Part shown: piece after piece, positions 48,458 through 57,117 of the stretch | Layout: every line of letters starts with the position of its first letter | How positions within the stretch are numbered: the first letter of the stretch is position 1 | Source: Yersinia proxima | Lineage (GTDB): Bacteria > Pseudomonadota > Gammaproteobacteria > Enterobacterales > Enterobacteriaceae | DNA length: 64,000 nt | Direction: 5' to 3' | NCBI RefSeq assembly: GCF_902170785.1 | Contig: NZ_CABHYG010000001.1 | Span: forward strand, 124,001-188,000 | The notes under the pieces: model-generated | The model's database searches: none | Seen by the model: the letters and a program-made list of their open reading frames with translations, nothing else | Told to the model about the DNA's origin: nothing | Translations under genes and position numbers: made by a program

Positions 48458-49342
48458 ATGATAACGCTAACCCCCCGACTAAAACGTAATCTGGTTCCGT
48501 GGCTGTTCCTGGCCCCGGCACTGGTCATCTTCACCTGGTTTAAATTCATCCCGATGCTGCAAGGGCTGGTGATGAGTTTTTACAAGGTTAACTTTAACCA
48601 GCCAAATGAGTGGGTCGGGTTTGACAACTTTTCCCGCGCGATGGGTGATGAAGCACTGCATTCTGCGGTTTTCAACACCCTGTTATATGTGGTGGTCACC
48701 ATGGTGGTGGCCGCTTTTATCGCCTTCTTCTTAGCCATGCTATTGGAAGGCCCGGCGCGCCATTTGCGTTTTATCCGTACCGCTATCTTCTTGCCGGCGG
48801 TGACCAGTGCAGCGATCGTCGCCGAAATGTGGCGAATTCTGTTTAACCCGACCAGTAATGGGGTGGTGAACCACATTTTGTCGTGGTTCAGCATTGAAGC
48901 GCAGGGTTTTCTGGCAGATACCGACCAGGCGCTGTGGACTGTGATGTTGCTGCATATTTGGAAAGCGGTGCCTTACAACATGGTTATCTTTATTGCCGGT
49001 CTGGTGGGGATTAGCCGTGATTTGTATGACGCCTCGAATGTGGATGGCGCTAACTGGTGGAACCGCCTGCGTTACGTCACTTTACCCGGCATGATCCCTG
49101 CACTTTCTGTGGTGCTGATGCTGTCATTCATCCGTGGTTTCCGGGTGTTTGCTGAAGTCTATGCCACCACTGGCGGCGGCCCGTCTAATGCGACAGAAAT
49201 GATCATGACTCATATCTACAAACTGGGCTTTGAGCAGTTTGATTATGGGTATGCATCCGCGGTGTCCTTCCTGTTATTCGCCTTCACTGTGGTGCTGACC
49301 ATATGTCATCTCACCTTGAAAAAGCGCATCGCCCGTTACTAA
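48458..49342 (+). CDS. ABC sugar importer permease 1 (UgpA/MalF type)
   Basis: This 294-residue integral membrane protein has six predicted helices. The EAA loop that contacts the ATPase reads YDASNVDGANWWNRLRYVTLPG (about 192-213). Family stretches include PALVIFTWFKFIPMLQG, PNEWVGFDNF and FAEVYATTGGGPSNATEMI. It lies between the binding protein and the second permease, spaced by 7 and 18 bases. Confidence 0.9.
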   Translation: MITLTPRLKRNLVPWLFLAPALVIFTWFKFIPMLQGLVMSFYKVNFNQPNEWVGFDNFSRAMGDEALHSAVFNTLLYVVVTMVVAAFIAFFLAMLLEGPARHLRFIRTAIFLPAVTSAAIVAEMWRILFNPTSNGVVNHILSWFSIEAQGFLADTDQALWTVMLLHIWKAVPYNMVIFIAGLVGISRDLYDASNVDGANWWNRLRYVTLPGMIPALSVVLMLSFIRGFRVFAEVYATTGGGPSNATEMIMTHIYKLGFEQFDYGYASAVSFLLFAFTVVLTICHLTLKKRIARY

Positions 49343-49360
49343 CCGAGCCGGAGACTGGTA

Positions 49361-50200
49361 ATGAAAAGTAAAAGTTGGAACAGTATCGGCCGCTGGGTAA
49401 TTTATGGTCTGTTGCTGGTGGTATTTGTCGGCCCGTACTGGGGCATTATCGCCACCGCATTCAGCGGCGCGCCGGTAAAACCCGGAGAGCTGCTGGCCTG
49501 GCCCAATCAGTTCTCGTGGGATAACTTTATCTTCGCCTGGATGGATATCGGCGTCTGGCAATACCTGCTGAACTCCATCGTCGTGGTGTTCTTCGGCACG
49601 GTGTTACAGGTGTCGGTCAGTGCGCTAGCTGCCTATGCGCTGGCGCGTAAAAAGTTTATCGGCGTCTCGCTGACCAGCTTGGTTATTCTGTCGACCATGA
49701 TGCTACCGGAAGAAGTGATCGCCATTCCGCTGTATATGATAATCAACTGGCGACTGCCGCTTATCGATGCTTCGCTATACAACAGCTATCTGGGCATGAT
49801 TTTGCCGGTGGTGGGCTGGGCTTTCTCTATCTTCGTATTGACCGAGTTTATGGCGGCTATCCCGAAAGAGCTGGAAGAAGCGGCGCGTATTGATGGTGCC
49901 AGCGAATGGCAAATCTTCTTCCACGTCATCCTGCCGCTGGTCAAACCGGCATTGGGCACGGTGGTGACCTTCGGCTTCATCATGATTTGGGACCAATACC
50001 TGTTGCCACTGATTGTGGTGAATCAGGACAGTTTGAACACTATTCCGGTGATCCTCGGCACATTACGTACTGACGAAACCATCACACCAAACATCTTTAT
50101 TGCCATCACTCTGTTGGCGATGTTGCCAAGCATCATCGTGTATCTGGGTCTGCAAAAACATTTCAATCGCGGGATCATGTCTGGCGCGGTTAAAGGCTAG
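49361..50200 (+). CDS. ABC sugar importer permease 2 (UgpE/MalG type)
   Basis: This 279-residue protein has six predicted helices and the EAA loop LEEAARIDGASEWQIFFHVILPLVKPAL (about 167-194). The C-terminus ends QKHFNRGIMSGAVKG, the usual ending of this permease type. It pairs with the upstream permease as a heterodimer and is followed by the ATPase gene after 11 bases. Confidence 0.92.
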   Translation: MKSKSWNSIGRWVIYGLLLVVFVGPYWGIIATAFSGAPVKPGELLAWPNQFSWDNFIFAWMDIGVWQYLLNSIVVVFFGTVLQVSVSALAAYALARKKFIGVSLTSLVILSTMMLPEEVIAIPLYMIINWRLPLIDASLYNSYLGMILPVVGWAFSIFVLTEFMAAIPKELEEAARIDGASEWQIFFHVILPLVKPALGTVVTFGFIMIWDQYLLPLIVVNQDSLNTIPVILGTLRTDETITPNIFIAITLLAMLPSIIVYLGLQKHFNRGIMSGAVKG

Positions 50201-50211
50201 GGAGAAACAAA

Positions 50212-51327
50212 ATGGGATCGGTTGTACTTAAAAATGTCTGTAAATCTTACGGTGACACCCATGTGATCCGCGATGTATCGCTGGAGATCCCTGATGGTGA
50301 GTTTTGCGTGTTGGTTGGCCCGAGCGGCTGCGGAAAGTCTACCTTACTGCGCATGATTGCCGGGCTGGAGGAGATCTCTGGCGGCACGGTTGGCATCAAT
50401 GATCGAGATGTCACTGATGTTGAACCCAAGATGCGCGACATTGCTATGGTGTTCCAAAGTTATGCTCTTTATCCGCAGATGACGGTGCGCGAGAACATGG
50501 GTTTTGCATTGAAAATGGCCAAAATGTCCAAAGCCGATATCAATCAAAAAGTGGAATCCACCGCCGAGTTACTGGGCTTACAGGCACTGTTGGAGCGGCT
50601 ACCGAAAGATTTGTCCGGTGGTCAGCGCCAGCGGGTTGCGATGGGGCGCGCCATCGTGCGTAACCCACAAGTGTTCTTATTCGACGAGCCTTTATCGAAC
50701 CTGGATGCCAAATTGCGTACTCAGGTGCGTGGTGAGATCCGTGAATTGCATCAGCGGCTAAAAACCACGTCAGTGTATGTCACACATGATCAGATTGAAG
50801 CCATGACTATGGGGCAGATGATCGTGGTATTGCGCGACGGCCGTATTGAGCAAGTGGGTTCACCATTGGATCTTTATGATCGCCCTGCCAATCTGTTTGT
50901 GGCCGGTTTTATCGGATCGCCGGAGATCAATCAACTGAAAGGCACCGTAGTACTCAATACTGGCAAGACTACAGAACAAGGCGATGAATTCCTGCTGCGG
51001 CTGGAAGATGGCTCTTTGCTGACATTGCCTGCCGGTTTGCAAGTGACGGATGGGCAAAATGTGGTGTATGCCATTCGCCCGGAACAGGTCAATGTGGTGG
51101 ATGAAAGCCACAGTGCCAGTGCACTGAAAGCGACCATTACCGCGATTGAAAATACCGGCTCGGATATGCAGCTATTTTGTAGCACCGGCGGGGGGCGCTT
51201 TACCTCGGTCTTCAAACAGCGTCTGGCGGTGAATGCAGGGGAGACGGTCTATTTGCAGCCTAAGCTGGCCGGTATCCACATTTTTGATGCCGCCACTGGC
51301 GTGCGGGTTGCTTGTCAGGCCGCATAA
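50212..51327 (+). CDS. ABC sugar importer ATPase (UgpC/MalK type)
   Basis: This 371-residue ATPase has Walker A GPSGCGKST (about 37-45), the Q-loop in AMVFQSYALYPQM, signature LSGGQRQRVAMGRAIV, Walker B VFLFDEPLSNLDAKLR and the switch His in YVTHDQIEAMTMG. The C-terminal third is the MalK-type regulatory and TOBE domain (YAIRPEQVNVVDE). Having a dedicated ATPase makes the importer self-contained. It is followed by the cytoplasmic lyase gene after 13 bases. Confidence 0.93.
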   Translation: MGSVVLKNVCKSYGDTHVIRDVSLEIPDGEFCVLVGPSGCGKSTLLRMIAGLEEISGGTVGINDRDVTDVEPKMRDIAMVFQSYALYPQMTVRENMGFALKMAKMSKADINQKVESTAELLGLQALLERLPKDLSGGQRQRVAMGRAIVRNPQVFLFDEPLSNLDAKLRTQVRGEIRELHQRLKTTSVYVTHDQIEAMTMGQMIVVLRDGRIEQVGSPLDLYDRPANLFVAGFIGSPEINQLKGTVVLNTGKTTEQGDEFLLRLEDGSLLTLPAGLQVTDGQNVVYAIRPEQVNVVDESHSASALKATITAIENTGSDMQLFCSTGGGRFTSVFKQRLAVNAGETVYLQPKLAGIHIFDAATGVRVACQAA

Positions 51328-51340
51328 AGGAAGCAACGCG

Positions 51341-52486
51341 ATGACGCCGATGAAATTGTACACGTTAGATGTGGACTGCCTTATCAAGGCAAAAGCGGTA
51401 TTGCAGCAGCCATTTTCACCACTACAACCGGCCTTGCGCCGGTTATTAAGTGAAGCGGATGCATTACGCGATCAACCGCCGGAAAGTGTGACCCACAAAA
51501 CGCTACTGCCCGTCAGTGGCGACATTCACGATTACTACAGCTTTGGCACCTACTGGTGGCCGAATCCGCGTAAGCCCAATGGATTACCCTATGTGCGTCG
51601 CGATGGGCATACCAATCCACAGAGCCAGAATGACGATACCGATACTCAGCGCATTGAGCGGATGTGTGACCGCTGCCTAACCCTCGGGCTGGCATACTAT
51701 TTTACCGGTAATAGCCGCTATGCTCAGGTGGCGGCAGAACAGATCCGTTGCTGGTTTTTGGATGCCAAAACCCGCATGAACCCGCACCTGAATTATGGCC
51801 AGGCTATCCCCGGCATTGTCTCTGGCCGGGGGACGGGGTTAATTGATACCCGATTGATGTGGATGGTGATTGATACCATCGGGTTGATATTGCCCGCCAA
51901 GTTGCTGGATACCGAGGATACTGCGGTGTTACAGCAGTGGTTCCGCGATTTTAACCACTGGATGTTCCACAGCGAAGTGGGTCATTCAGAGTATGTCTGG
52001 CACAACAACCACGGTACCTGGTATGACGTCCAGCGCGCGGCTAATGCGATGTTCTATGGTGATCGCGGATTGGTTTCCACCATTATCCGCCAGGGAATTA
52101 CCCAGCGGCTGGCGGCACAAATAGCGCAAGACGGTAAGCAGTGGATGGAATTGGAGCGCACTGTGCCTTTCCACTATTCCTTATTCAATATGGAGGCGCA
52201 TTTGCTGCTGTGCCGTTATGGCGAACATGTTGAAATTGACCGCTGGGAGTGGGTACAGGATGGGCGCAATGTGCAGCAAGGGATTGATTATTTGCTGCCA
52301 TTTATTGCTGAACCTGAATTATGGCCTTACCGCGATTTGCGGGGAATCGACTATGACAGTGCATTGCGGCTGTTATTACAGGCGGCGCGCGGTTATCCAA
52401 AAGAGGCGCAACGCTATCAGGCGGTACTCGCGACTCTTCCGGCTGATACCCTGACATCACGCGACCGTCTGATGTGGCAAAGTTAG
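51341..52486 (+). CDS. Cytoplasmic alginate-lyase-fold protein (PF05426-like)
   Basis: ATG 51,341, 10 bases after an AGGAA site, gives 381 residues; ATG 51,350 is an alternative. There is no signal peptide. The sequence parallels the secreted protein at 45,335-46,573 motif by motif: SGDIHDYYSFGTYWWPNPR, RMNPHLNYGQAIPGIVSGRGTGLID, WHNNHGTWYDVQ (Asn-His) and ELERTVPFHYSLFNMEA (Arg and Tyr). As last gene of the ABC operon it should act on imported oligosaccharides in the cytoplasm, together with the heparinase-type enzyme. The two paralogues probably arose by duplication with gain or loss of the export signal. Confidence 0.83.
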   Translation: MTPMKLYTLDVDCLIKAKAVLQQPFSPLQPALRRLLSEADALRDQPPESVTHKTLLPVSGDIHDYYSFGTYWWPNPRKPNGLPYVRRDGHTNPQSQNDDTDTQRIERMCDRCLTLGLAYYFTGNSRYAQVAAEQIRCWFLDAKTRMNPHLNYGQAIPGIVSGRGTGLIDTRLMWMVIDTIGLILPAKLLDTEDTAVLQQWFRDFNHWMFHSEVGHSEYVWHNNHGTWYDVQRAANAMFYGDRGLVSTIIRQGITQRLAAQIAQDGKQWMELERTVPFHYSLFNMEAHLLLCRYGEHVEIDRWEWVQDGRNVQQGIDYLLPFIAEPELWPYRDLRGIDYDSALRLLLQAARGYPKEAQRYQAVLATLPADTLTSRDRLMWQS

Positions 52487-52559
52487 TCGGGTCAAGGTTA
52501 ATCAAGCTAAAGTTGATGTACACTCAAGGCTGTTTTTCAGCTGGAAAGTGATGTGAACA

Positions 52560-53009
52560 ATGAGTGATGTGAATAACCCTGATGACCTGATCCCCATTAC
52601 CCGCTTCCTGCGCCAGCAACATGTACTGACGCTGTGCGCTGGCAGCGGTATGGATATGTGGTGTGCCAACTGTTTTTATGTTTTTGATGAAGCGAAAATG
52701 GCGCTTTATCTGATGACAGAAAAGCACACCCGTCACGGCGAGCTGATGCAGATAAACCCGCAGGTGGTCGGCACAATTGCTACCCAGCCACGCACGGTAG
52801 CTTTGATAAAAGGCATTCAATATCGCGGTGCAATAACCGAATTAAAAGATGACGCAGAACAGATCGCCCGCCAGCACTATTGCCGCCGTTTCCCGGTAGC
52901 TAAAGTCGTATCCGCCCCTCTCTGGCAGCTCAATTTGCTGGAAATCAAGATGACCAATAATACTATGGGCTTCGGCAAGAAACTGCATTGGCATGCCCTT
53001 CTTCCTTGA
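52560..53009 (+). CDS. yhbP: UPF0306 family protein YhbP
   Basis: This conserved protein of the FMN-binding split-barrel type has uncertain function. The 149-residue product resembles E. coli Yhb[62 protein letters not shown] and [11 protein letters not shown]. Similarity ends at KKLHW. The last codons and the TGA at 53,007-53,009 lie inside an ERIC element, so the natural C-terminus appears replaced by repeat sequence. Confidence 0.88.
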   Translation: MSDVNNPDDLIPITRFLRQQHVLTLCAGSGMDMWCANCFYVFDEAKMALYLMTEKHTRHGELMQINPQVVGTIATQPRTVALIKGIQYRGAITELKDDAEQIARQHYCRRFPVAKVVSAPLWQLNLLEIKMTNNTMGFGKKLHWHALLP

Positions 53010-53137
53010 AATTACAGGGGGGTTAGTTTCGTTCACGCACCCGAATCACTTACTGGTTGTTGATCTTAACGTCAGTAAGCTCATCGGAATAAGTTCGTTT
53101 GTCGCCTACCTGCAAAACTCCAATAACTTTGGGCATA
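52991..53137 (-). repeat. ERIC element 5 (with central insertion)
   Basis: This reverse-oriented ERIC copy has recognisable blocks: ATGCCCTTC...CTTGAA at the left, CACCCGAATCACTTACT and CAGTAAGCTCATCGG in the middle, and CGCCTACCTGCAAAACTCC to AACTTTGGGCATA at the right. It is about 147 bp long because some 17 bases (GGTTGTTGATCTTAACG) interrupt the core. It overlaps the 3' end of yhbP. Confidence 0.82.
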
Positions 53138-53243
53138 GTTTCTTCGCTATGTTCTGGTGTTTCTGGTATTTATTATTCATATCAATTGATTTGATGATTA
53201 TCTCCATGTTGGGGTGGTGCTAGCGTTTTTATCAGGAGGTCAG

Positions 53244-53873
53244 ATGGCGAAGGTATTATTACTGGGGGCAAGTGGCCTGGTGGGGGGCGAGTTACTGCGC
53301 TTGCTGCGTTTGGATGCCCGCGTAACCTCTATTATTGCGCCAACCCGCAAGCCGTTGCCGCCCATGAATAAACTGATTAATCCGCAAGGCGAGAATATCG
53401 GCGAGTTACTAAAAACTCTGGATGAGCCGGTGGATTTGGTGTTTTGCTGTCTGGGTACGACTAGCCAGCAAGCGGGCAGTCAGGCGGCATTTCGTCAGGT
53501 GGATTATCGGCTGGTGCTGGCTGCGGGCGAAACCGGTTTACGGCTTGGCGCGCGGCATTTTCTGCTAGTAAGCGCGATGGGCGCTAACCCGAACTCGTGG
53601 CTATTTTATAACCGCACTAAAGGTGAGGCAGAGCGAGATTTACAAACTCAGGGCTGGCCACAACTCACTTTCGCCCGGCCTTCAATGCTGGCCGGTCAAC
53701 GCACTAAACCGCGCTTGATGGAAAGCCTTAGCGCGCCGTTGTTTGCCTTATTACCTGATAAATGGCGCTTAATTAAAGCCAAAGATGTGGCACAAGCGCT
53801 GCTTGATCAGGCTTTTGCTCCGCCGAAAGAGGGGGTTGTTATTTTAACTTCAGCCCAAATGCAGCAACATTAA
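53244..53873 (+). CDS. yraR: NAD(P)-binding Rossmann-fold protein YraR
   Basis: This short-chain dehydrogenase-like oxidoreductase has unknown substrate. ATG 53,244 follows AGGAGG by 4-5 bases and gives 209 residues. The dinucleotide motif is LLGASGLVGGELLRLL (GxxGxxG). Also seen are VFCCLGTTSQQAGSQAAFRQVDY, LVSAMGANPNSWLFYNRTKGEAE and the ARPSMLAGQR stretch, as in E. coli YraR. Its stop codon directly abuts the stop of the convergent phnP with no spacer. Confidence 0.9.
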   Translation: MAKVLLLGASGLVGGELLRLLRLDARVTSIIAPTRKPLPPMNKLINPQGENIGELLKTLDEPVDLVFCCLGTTSQQAGSQAAFRQVDYRLVLAAGETGLRLGARHFLLVSAMGANPNSWLFYNRTKGEAERDLQTQGWPQLTFARPSMLAGQRTKPRLMESLSAPLFALLPDKWRLIKAKDVAQALLDQAFAPPKEGVVILTSAQMQQH

Positions 53874-54641
53874 TCATAATAAGCTAATTATCTGATTATC
53901 CTGCGCGATGGCGACGCCGTCGGGCAGGATGTTGTCGAGCGCCCAGGCATCCAATTGGTGGCTGATATGGGTCAGCAAGGTGGCTGCCGGTTTTAGTAAC
54001 TCACTGATAGCGAGGGCCATTGTCACATCATTATGATTACGTGGCGGTGGACGGTGTGGGGAAAGTTGATGTGGCGGATGGCTGCAATCTTGTACCAATA
54101 AATCAATATTCTTACTGGCTAAAAATAGCGCGCTATCGGCGGGCAACCCAATGGTGTCGGTGAGATAGGCGATAGTTCGGTTGGGGCTTTGCAGCAGGTA
54201 GCCGAAGGTGATTTTTGAGTGATTGAGGGGCACTGGCGTAACCCGTAAATCGCCAAATTGAATTGGGTGAAATGCGCTGAGTGGCGGCTGAAAAGCCAAT
54301 ATTCCCGGATGCTTATACAGATCGTCGCAGCCATCAGGATCTGGCGGCCCGTACACTGGGATCGCATTTCCACACCCCCAACGTAACGGAAATAACCCCT
54401 GAACGTGATCCATGTGGTAATGTGTAAGCAAAAAACGCTGAATTTCCCCTCCAGCAAACAGTTGATCCAGTGTCGGCAACCCGGCATCAATCAAGGTCGT
54501 TTCCCCCTGATAACGCAACATTGCACTGCAAGGTTGACGGCGCAGCGCGGGTTGTAATCTGGCTTTGGTACAAATCACACACTGACAACCAAACACCGGC
54601 ACCTGTTGGGCGCATCCGGTTCCTAACAATGTTAGTTCCAT
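53874..54641 (-). CDS. phnP: Phosphoribosyl 1,2-cyclic phosphate phosphodiesterase PhnP
   Basis: PhnP opens the cyclic ribose phosphate formed by carbon-phosphorus lyase. The 255-residue metallo-beta-lactamase-fold protein has the metal motif [10 protein letters not shown] (about 73-82) and the zinc-structural cluster FGCQCVIC (Cys19, 21, 24). It also has [19 protein letters not shown] and the late THISHQLD. It is the last gene of the phn operon, and its start overlaps the phnN end by 10 bases. phnO, which lies between phnN and phnP in E. coli, is absent. Confidence 0.93.
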   Translation of the reverse strand: MELTLLGTGCAQQVPVFGCQCVICTKARLQPALRRQPCSAMLRYQGETTLIDAGLPTLDQLFAGGEIQRFLLTHYHMDHVQGLFPLRWGCGNAIPVYGPPDPDGCDDLYKHPGILAFQPPLSAFHPIQFGDLRVTPVPLNHSKITFGYLLQSPNRTIAYLTDTIGLPADSALFLASKNIDLLVQDCSHPPHQLSPHRPPPRNHNDVTMALAISELLKPAATLLTHISHQLDAWALDNILPDGVAIAQDNQIISLL

Positions 54642-55210
54642 TTTTGATTCCCCTCCTGCTGTGTTGTGGGGGGCGTTGCCAGCAATTGCTGTAATTGCCC
54701 TAGCGTGTGGTGCAATTCGCCATCATTACAAAGTAGCTGGCAGTTAACCGGCAGTTGCTGTTGATAATGTTGCGCCCGCTGTAAACGCGCCTTGATTTGC
54801 TCACTGTTCTCACGCCCACGTTGCAGTAAGCGCTGAGCCAAAATTGCCGGCGAAACGGTCAGACACAGTGGCAGTAATTGGTGGTGATAGCGCTGCTGGG
54901 CTTCGGGTAAATAGGCTCGGGAGCCATTGACCACCACATCCAACCCGTGTTGCAGCCAGATATCAATCTCAATTCCTACTCCATAATGATGCTGATGTGC
55001 CTGCCAAAACAGCGCAAATAGCCCCTGTTTGGCGCGCAATAAAAACTCCTGTTCACTCAATGCGATATGATTTTCAGCACCCGCATTGGCTGCGCGGGTA
55101 ATATAACGATGCGCGACCATAACGTTGGTGGGCATGGCCGCTCGTAGCGCGGACAGCAGGCAATCCTTGCCTGCACCGGAAGCACCCATCAGATAGATTA
55201 AGCGTGCCAT
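54632..55210 (-). CDS. phnN: Ribose 1,5-bisphosphate phosphokinase PhnN
   Basis: PhnN phosphorylates ribose 1,5-bisphosphate to PRPP, closing the C-P lyase route. The 192-residue P-loop kinase starts [19 protein letters not shown], with Walker A GASGAGKD at 9-16. [11 protein letters not shown] and [16 protein letters not shown] match the guanylate-kinase-like core. Its ATG shares one base with the phnM stop (TGATG overlap). Confidence 0.92.
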   Translation of the reverse strand: MARLIYLMGASGAGKDCLLSALRAAMPTNVMVAHRYITRAANAGAENHIALSEQEFLLRAKQGLFALFWQAHQHHYGVGIEIDIWLQHGLDVVVNGSRAYLPEAQQRYHHQLLPLCLTVSPAILAQRLLQRGRENSEQIKARLQRAQHYQQQLPVNCQLLCNDGELHHTLGQLQQLLATPPTTQQEGNQKWN

Positions 55211-56358
55211 CAGAACACCTGTATTCCCTGCCGCCAGACGTTTTGTACATACACATGCTGATTGTGCGAACCCTCATGGGTGCGCGCCAATATCAAATCA
55301 GCTCGCTTACCTTCGGCAATCACGCCGCGATCCGCTAACCCTAAAGCTCTGGCCGGATTACGCGTCACCAGATTGACCGCTTGCGCTAAGGTGAAGCTGT
55401 TGCTCTCGTCATGCGCGATACGGAATGCGGCATCCAGCAGGCTGGCGGGGTAATAATCGGAAGATAAGATATCCAACACGCCCAGTGATGCCAGTTGGTG
55501 CGCGGCGACATTGCCTGAATGGGAGCCGCCACGCACAATATTGGGTGCGCCCATCAATACCTGTAACCCATGCTGATGTGAGGCTCTGGCCGCCACTTCG
55601 GTGGTGGGAAATTCAGCAATGACACTACCCAATGCCTGTGATTCCGCCACATGTTCAGCGGTGGCATCATCATGGCTGGCCAAAGCTATTCCCCGCTGAC
55701 GACAATGAGCGGCAATGGCCTGTCGATTCTGCCCCGACCAGCGGGCGGATAGGCTGATTTGCTCTTCTTCAAACTCTGCCATTTGCTGATCGTTAAGGTG
55801 ATATTTACCCTGGTAATATTCACGGTACTTGGCGCGTGAAGCGAACTGGCGCTGGCCCGGTGAGTGATCCATCAGAGATACCAATGAAAGCTCTGGCTGC
55901 ATCATCAGTTCTTCAAACAGTGGCAAGGTGCTGTCATGGGGTAATTCACAGCGCAAATGAATTCGATGCTCGGCTCGATTCAATCCTGACCGCTGGCTCT
56001 CTACCACGGCGTTAATCATTTTTTGCAGATTATCCAGCCGATGGCCGCCATCCCGCACATCGCCGACCGCCACGGCATCCAACACGGTCGTTATCCCGCT
56101 GGCAACCATTAGCGCATCGTGGCTACTCATTGCCGAATGTGCTGGCCAATCCACATTGGGGCGGGGGGTAAAAAACTTGTCGAGATTATCGGTATGCAGC
56201 TCGATCAACCCCGGCAACAACCAGCTATTTTGTCCATCAATTGCAGCTGAAAGTTGTGTCGGACGATCACTATAACTGCGGATCACCCCTTGGTGGATTT
56301 CCAGTGATCCGCTGACCACCTGATCCTCAAGAATAAGATTGACGTTGTTGAAGATCAT
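55210..56358 (-). CDS. phnM: Alpha-D-ribose 1-methylphosphonate 5-triphosphate diphosphatase PhnM
   Basis: PhnM removes pyrophosphate from the ribosyl-methylphosphonate triphosphate made by PhnGHIL. The 382-residue amidohydrolase-fold protein has the metal-site region [21 protein letters not shown] (about 47-67), [24 protein letters not shown] and [12 protein letters not shown]. It overlaps phnL by 4 bases and phnN by one base, so translation is coupled through the operon. Confidence 0.93.
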   Translation of the reverse strand: MIFNNVNLILEDQVVSGSLEIHQGVIRSYSDRPTQLSAAIDGQNSWLLPGLIELHTDNLDKFFTPRPNVDWPAHSAMSSHDALMVASGITTVLDAVAVGDVRDGGHRLDNLQKMINAVVESQRSGLNRAEHRIHLRCELPHDSTLPLFEELMMQPELSLVSLMDHSPGQRQFASRAKYREYYQGKYHLNDQQMAEFEEEQISLSARWSGQNRQAIAAHCRQRGIALASHDDATAEHVAESQALGSVIAEFPTTEVAARASHQHGLQVLMGAPNIVRGGSHSGNVAAHQLASLGVLDILSSDYYPASLLDAAFRIAHDESNSFTLAQAVNLVTRNPARALGLADRGVIAEGKRADLILARTHEGSHNQHVYVQNVWRQGIQVF

Positions 56359-57104
56359 GATGGGATCTCTGTGCTGGCGTGAGAGGGGGGCGGTGTCATA
56401 GTCAGTAAGCGGTCACTGACATGATTGCGTACTTTTTCATCGTGGAAAATACCGACAATTGCGGCTCCGCGCTGTTTAGCTTCATCAATCAGGCTGACCA
56501 CAGCGGCGCTGTTGGTGCTATCGAGCGAAGCCGTCGGCTCATCCAGCAGCAAAATGGGGTAATCGACAATAAACCCTCGCGCGATATTAACCCGCTGTTG
56601 CTCGCCGCCGGAGAAGGTAGAAGGGGCCAGATCCCACAACCGCGGTGGCACATTAAGCCGCGTCAACAGATCCTGCGCCCGCTGTTGGCAGATTTGCCGA
56701 TCAACCCCCAATTCCAGCAGGGGTTGCATCACCACATTTAATGCACTGATTCGTGGGATCACCCGCAAGAATTGACTGACCCAGCCCACCGTATGACGGC
56801 GCACAGCCATAATTTGCCGGGCTTGCGCACTCACCATATCCAGCCATTCTCCCTGATGTTTCACCCAGATATGGCCGCTGTCGGGTAAGTAATTGGCATA
56901 TAAAGAGCGCAGCAGGGTGGATTTTCCGCTGCCGGAATGGCCGTGCAGCACCACACATTCGCCACTGCCAACTTCCAATGAAGTTTGATGCAGCACCGGC
57001 AGGCGAATACCGTGCTGGTGGTGTAACACAAAGGTTTTACTGAGATTTTCAACTTTCAGTTGTAGCATAGACAGTTGTAGCATAGGCAGCTGTAGGGCGT
57101 TCAT
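56355..57104 (-). CDS. phnL: Phosphonate C-P lyase subunit PhnL (ABC-type ATPase)
   Basis: PhnL works with PhnGHI to couple ATP and phosphonate. The 249-residue protein has Walker [34 protein letters not shown], signature [15 protein letters not shown] and Walker [13 protein letters not shown]. The N-terminus here carries repeated codons ([14 protein letters not shown]) encoded by a 15-bp tandem repeat, absent from E. coli PhnL. A start at the third Met (57,068) would remove it. Confidence 0.92.
   Translation of the reverse strand: MNALQLPMLQLSMLQLKVENLSKTFVLHHQHGIRLPVLHQTSLEVGSGECVVLHGHSGSGKSTLLRSLYANYLPDSGHIWVKHQGEWLDMVSAQARQIMAVRRHTVGWVSQFLRVIPRISALNVVMQPLLELGVDRQICQQRAQDLLTRLNVPPRLWDLAPSTFSGGEQQRVNIARGFIVDYPILLLDEPTASLDSTNSAAVVSLIDEAKQRGAAIVGIFHDEKVRNHVSDRLLTMTPPPSHASTEIPS
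57057..57095 (-). repeat. 15-bp tandem repeat at the phnL 5' end
   Basis: CAGTTGTAGCATAGA and CAGTTGTAGCATAGG stand in tandem, followed by a partial CAGCTGTAG. They are in frame and encode the repeating M-L-Q-L-(S/P) at the PhnL N-terminus, giving several candidate start codons. Confidence 0.75.
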
Positions 57105-57117
57105 AGTCAGTTCTCAC

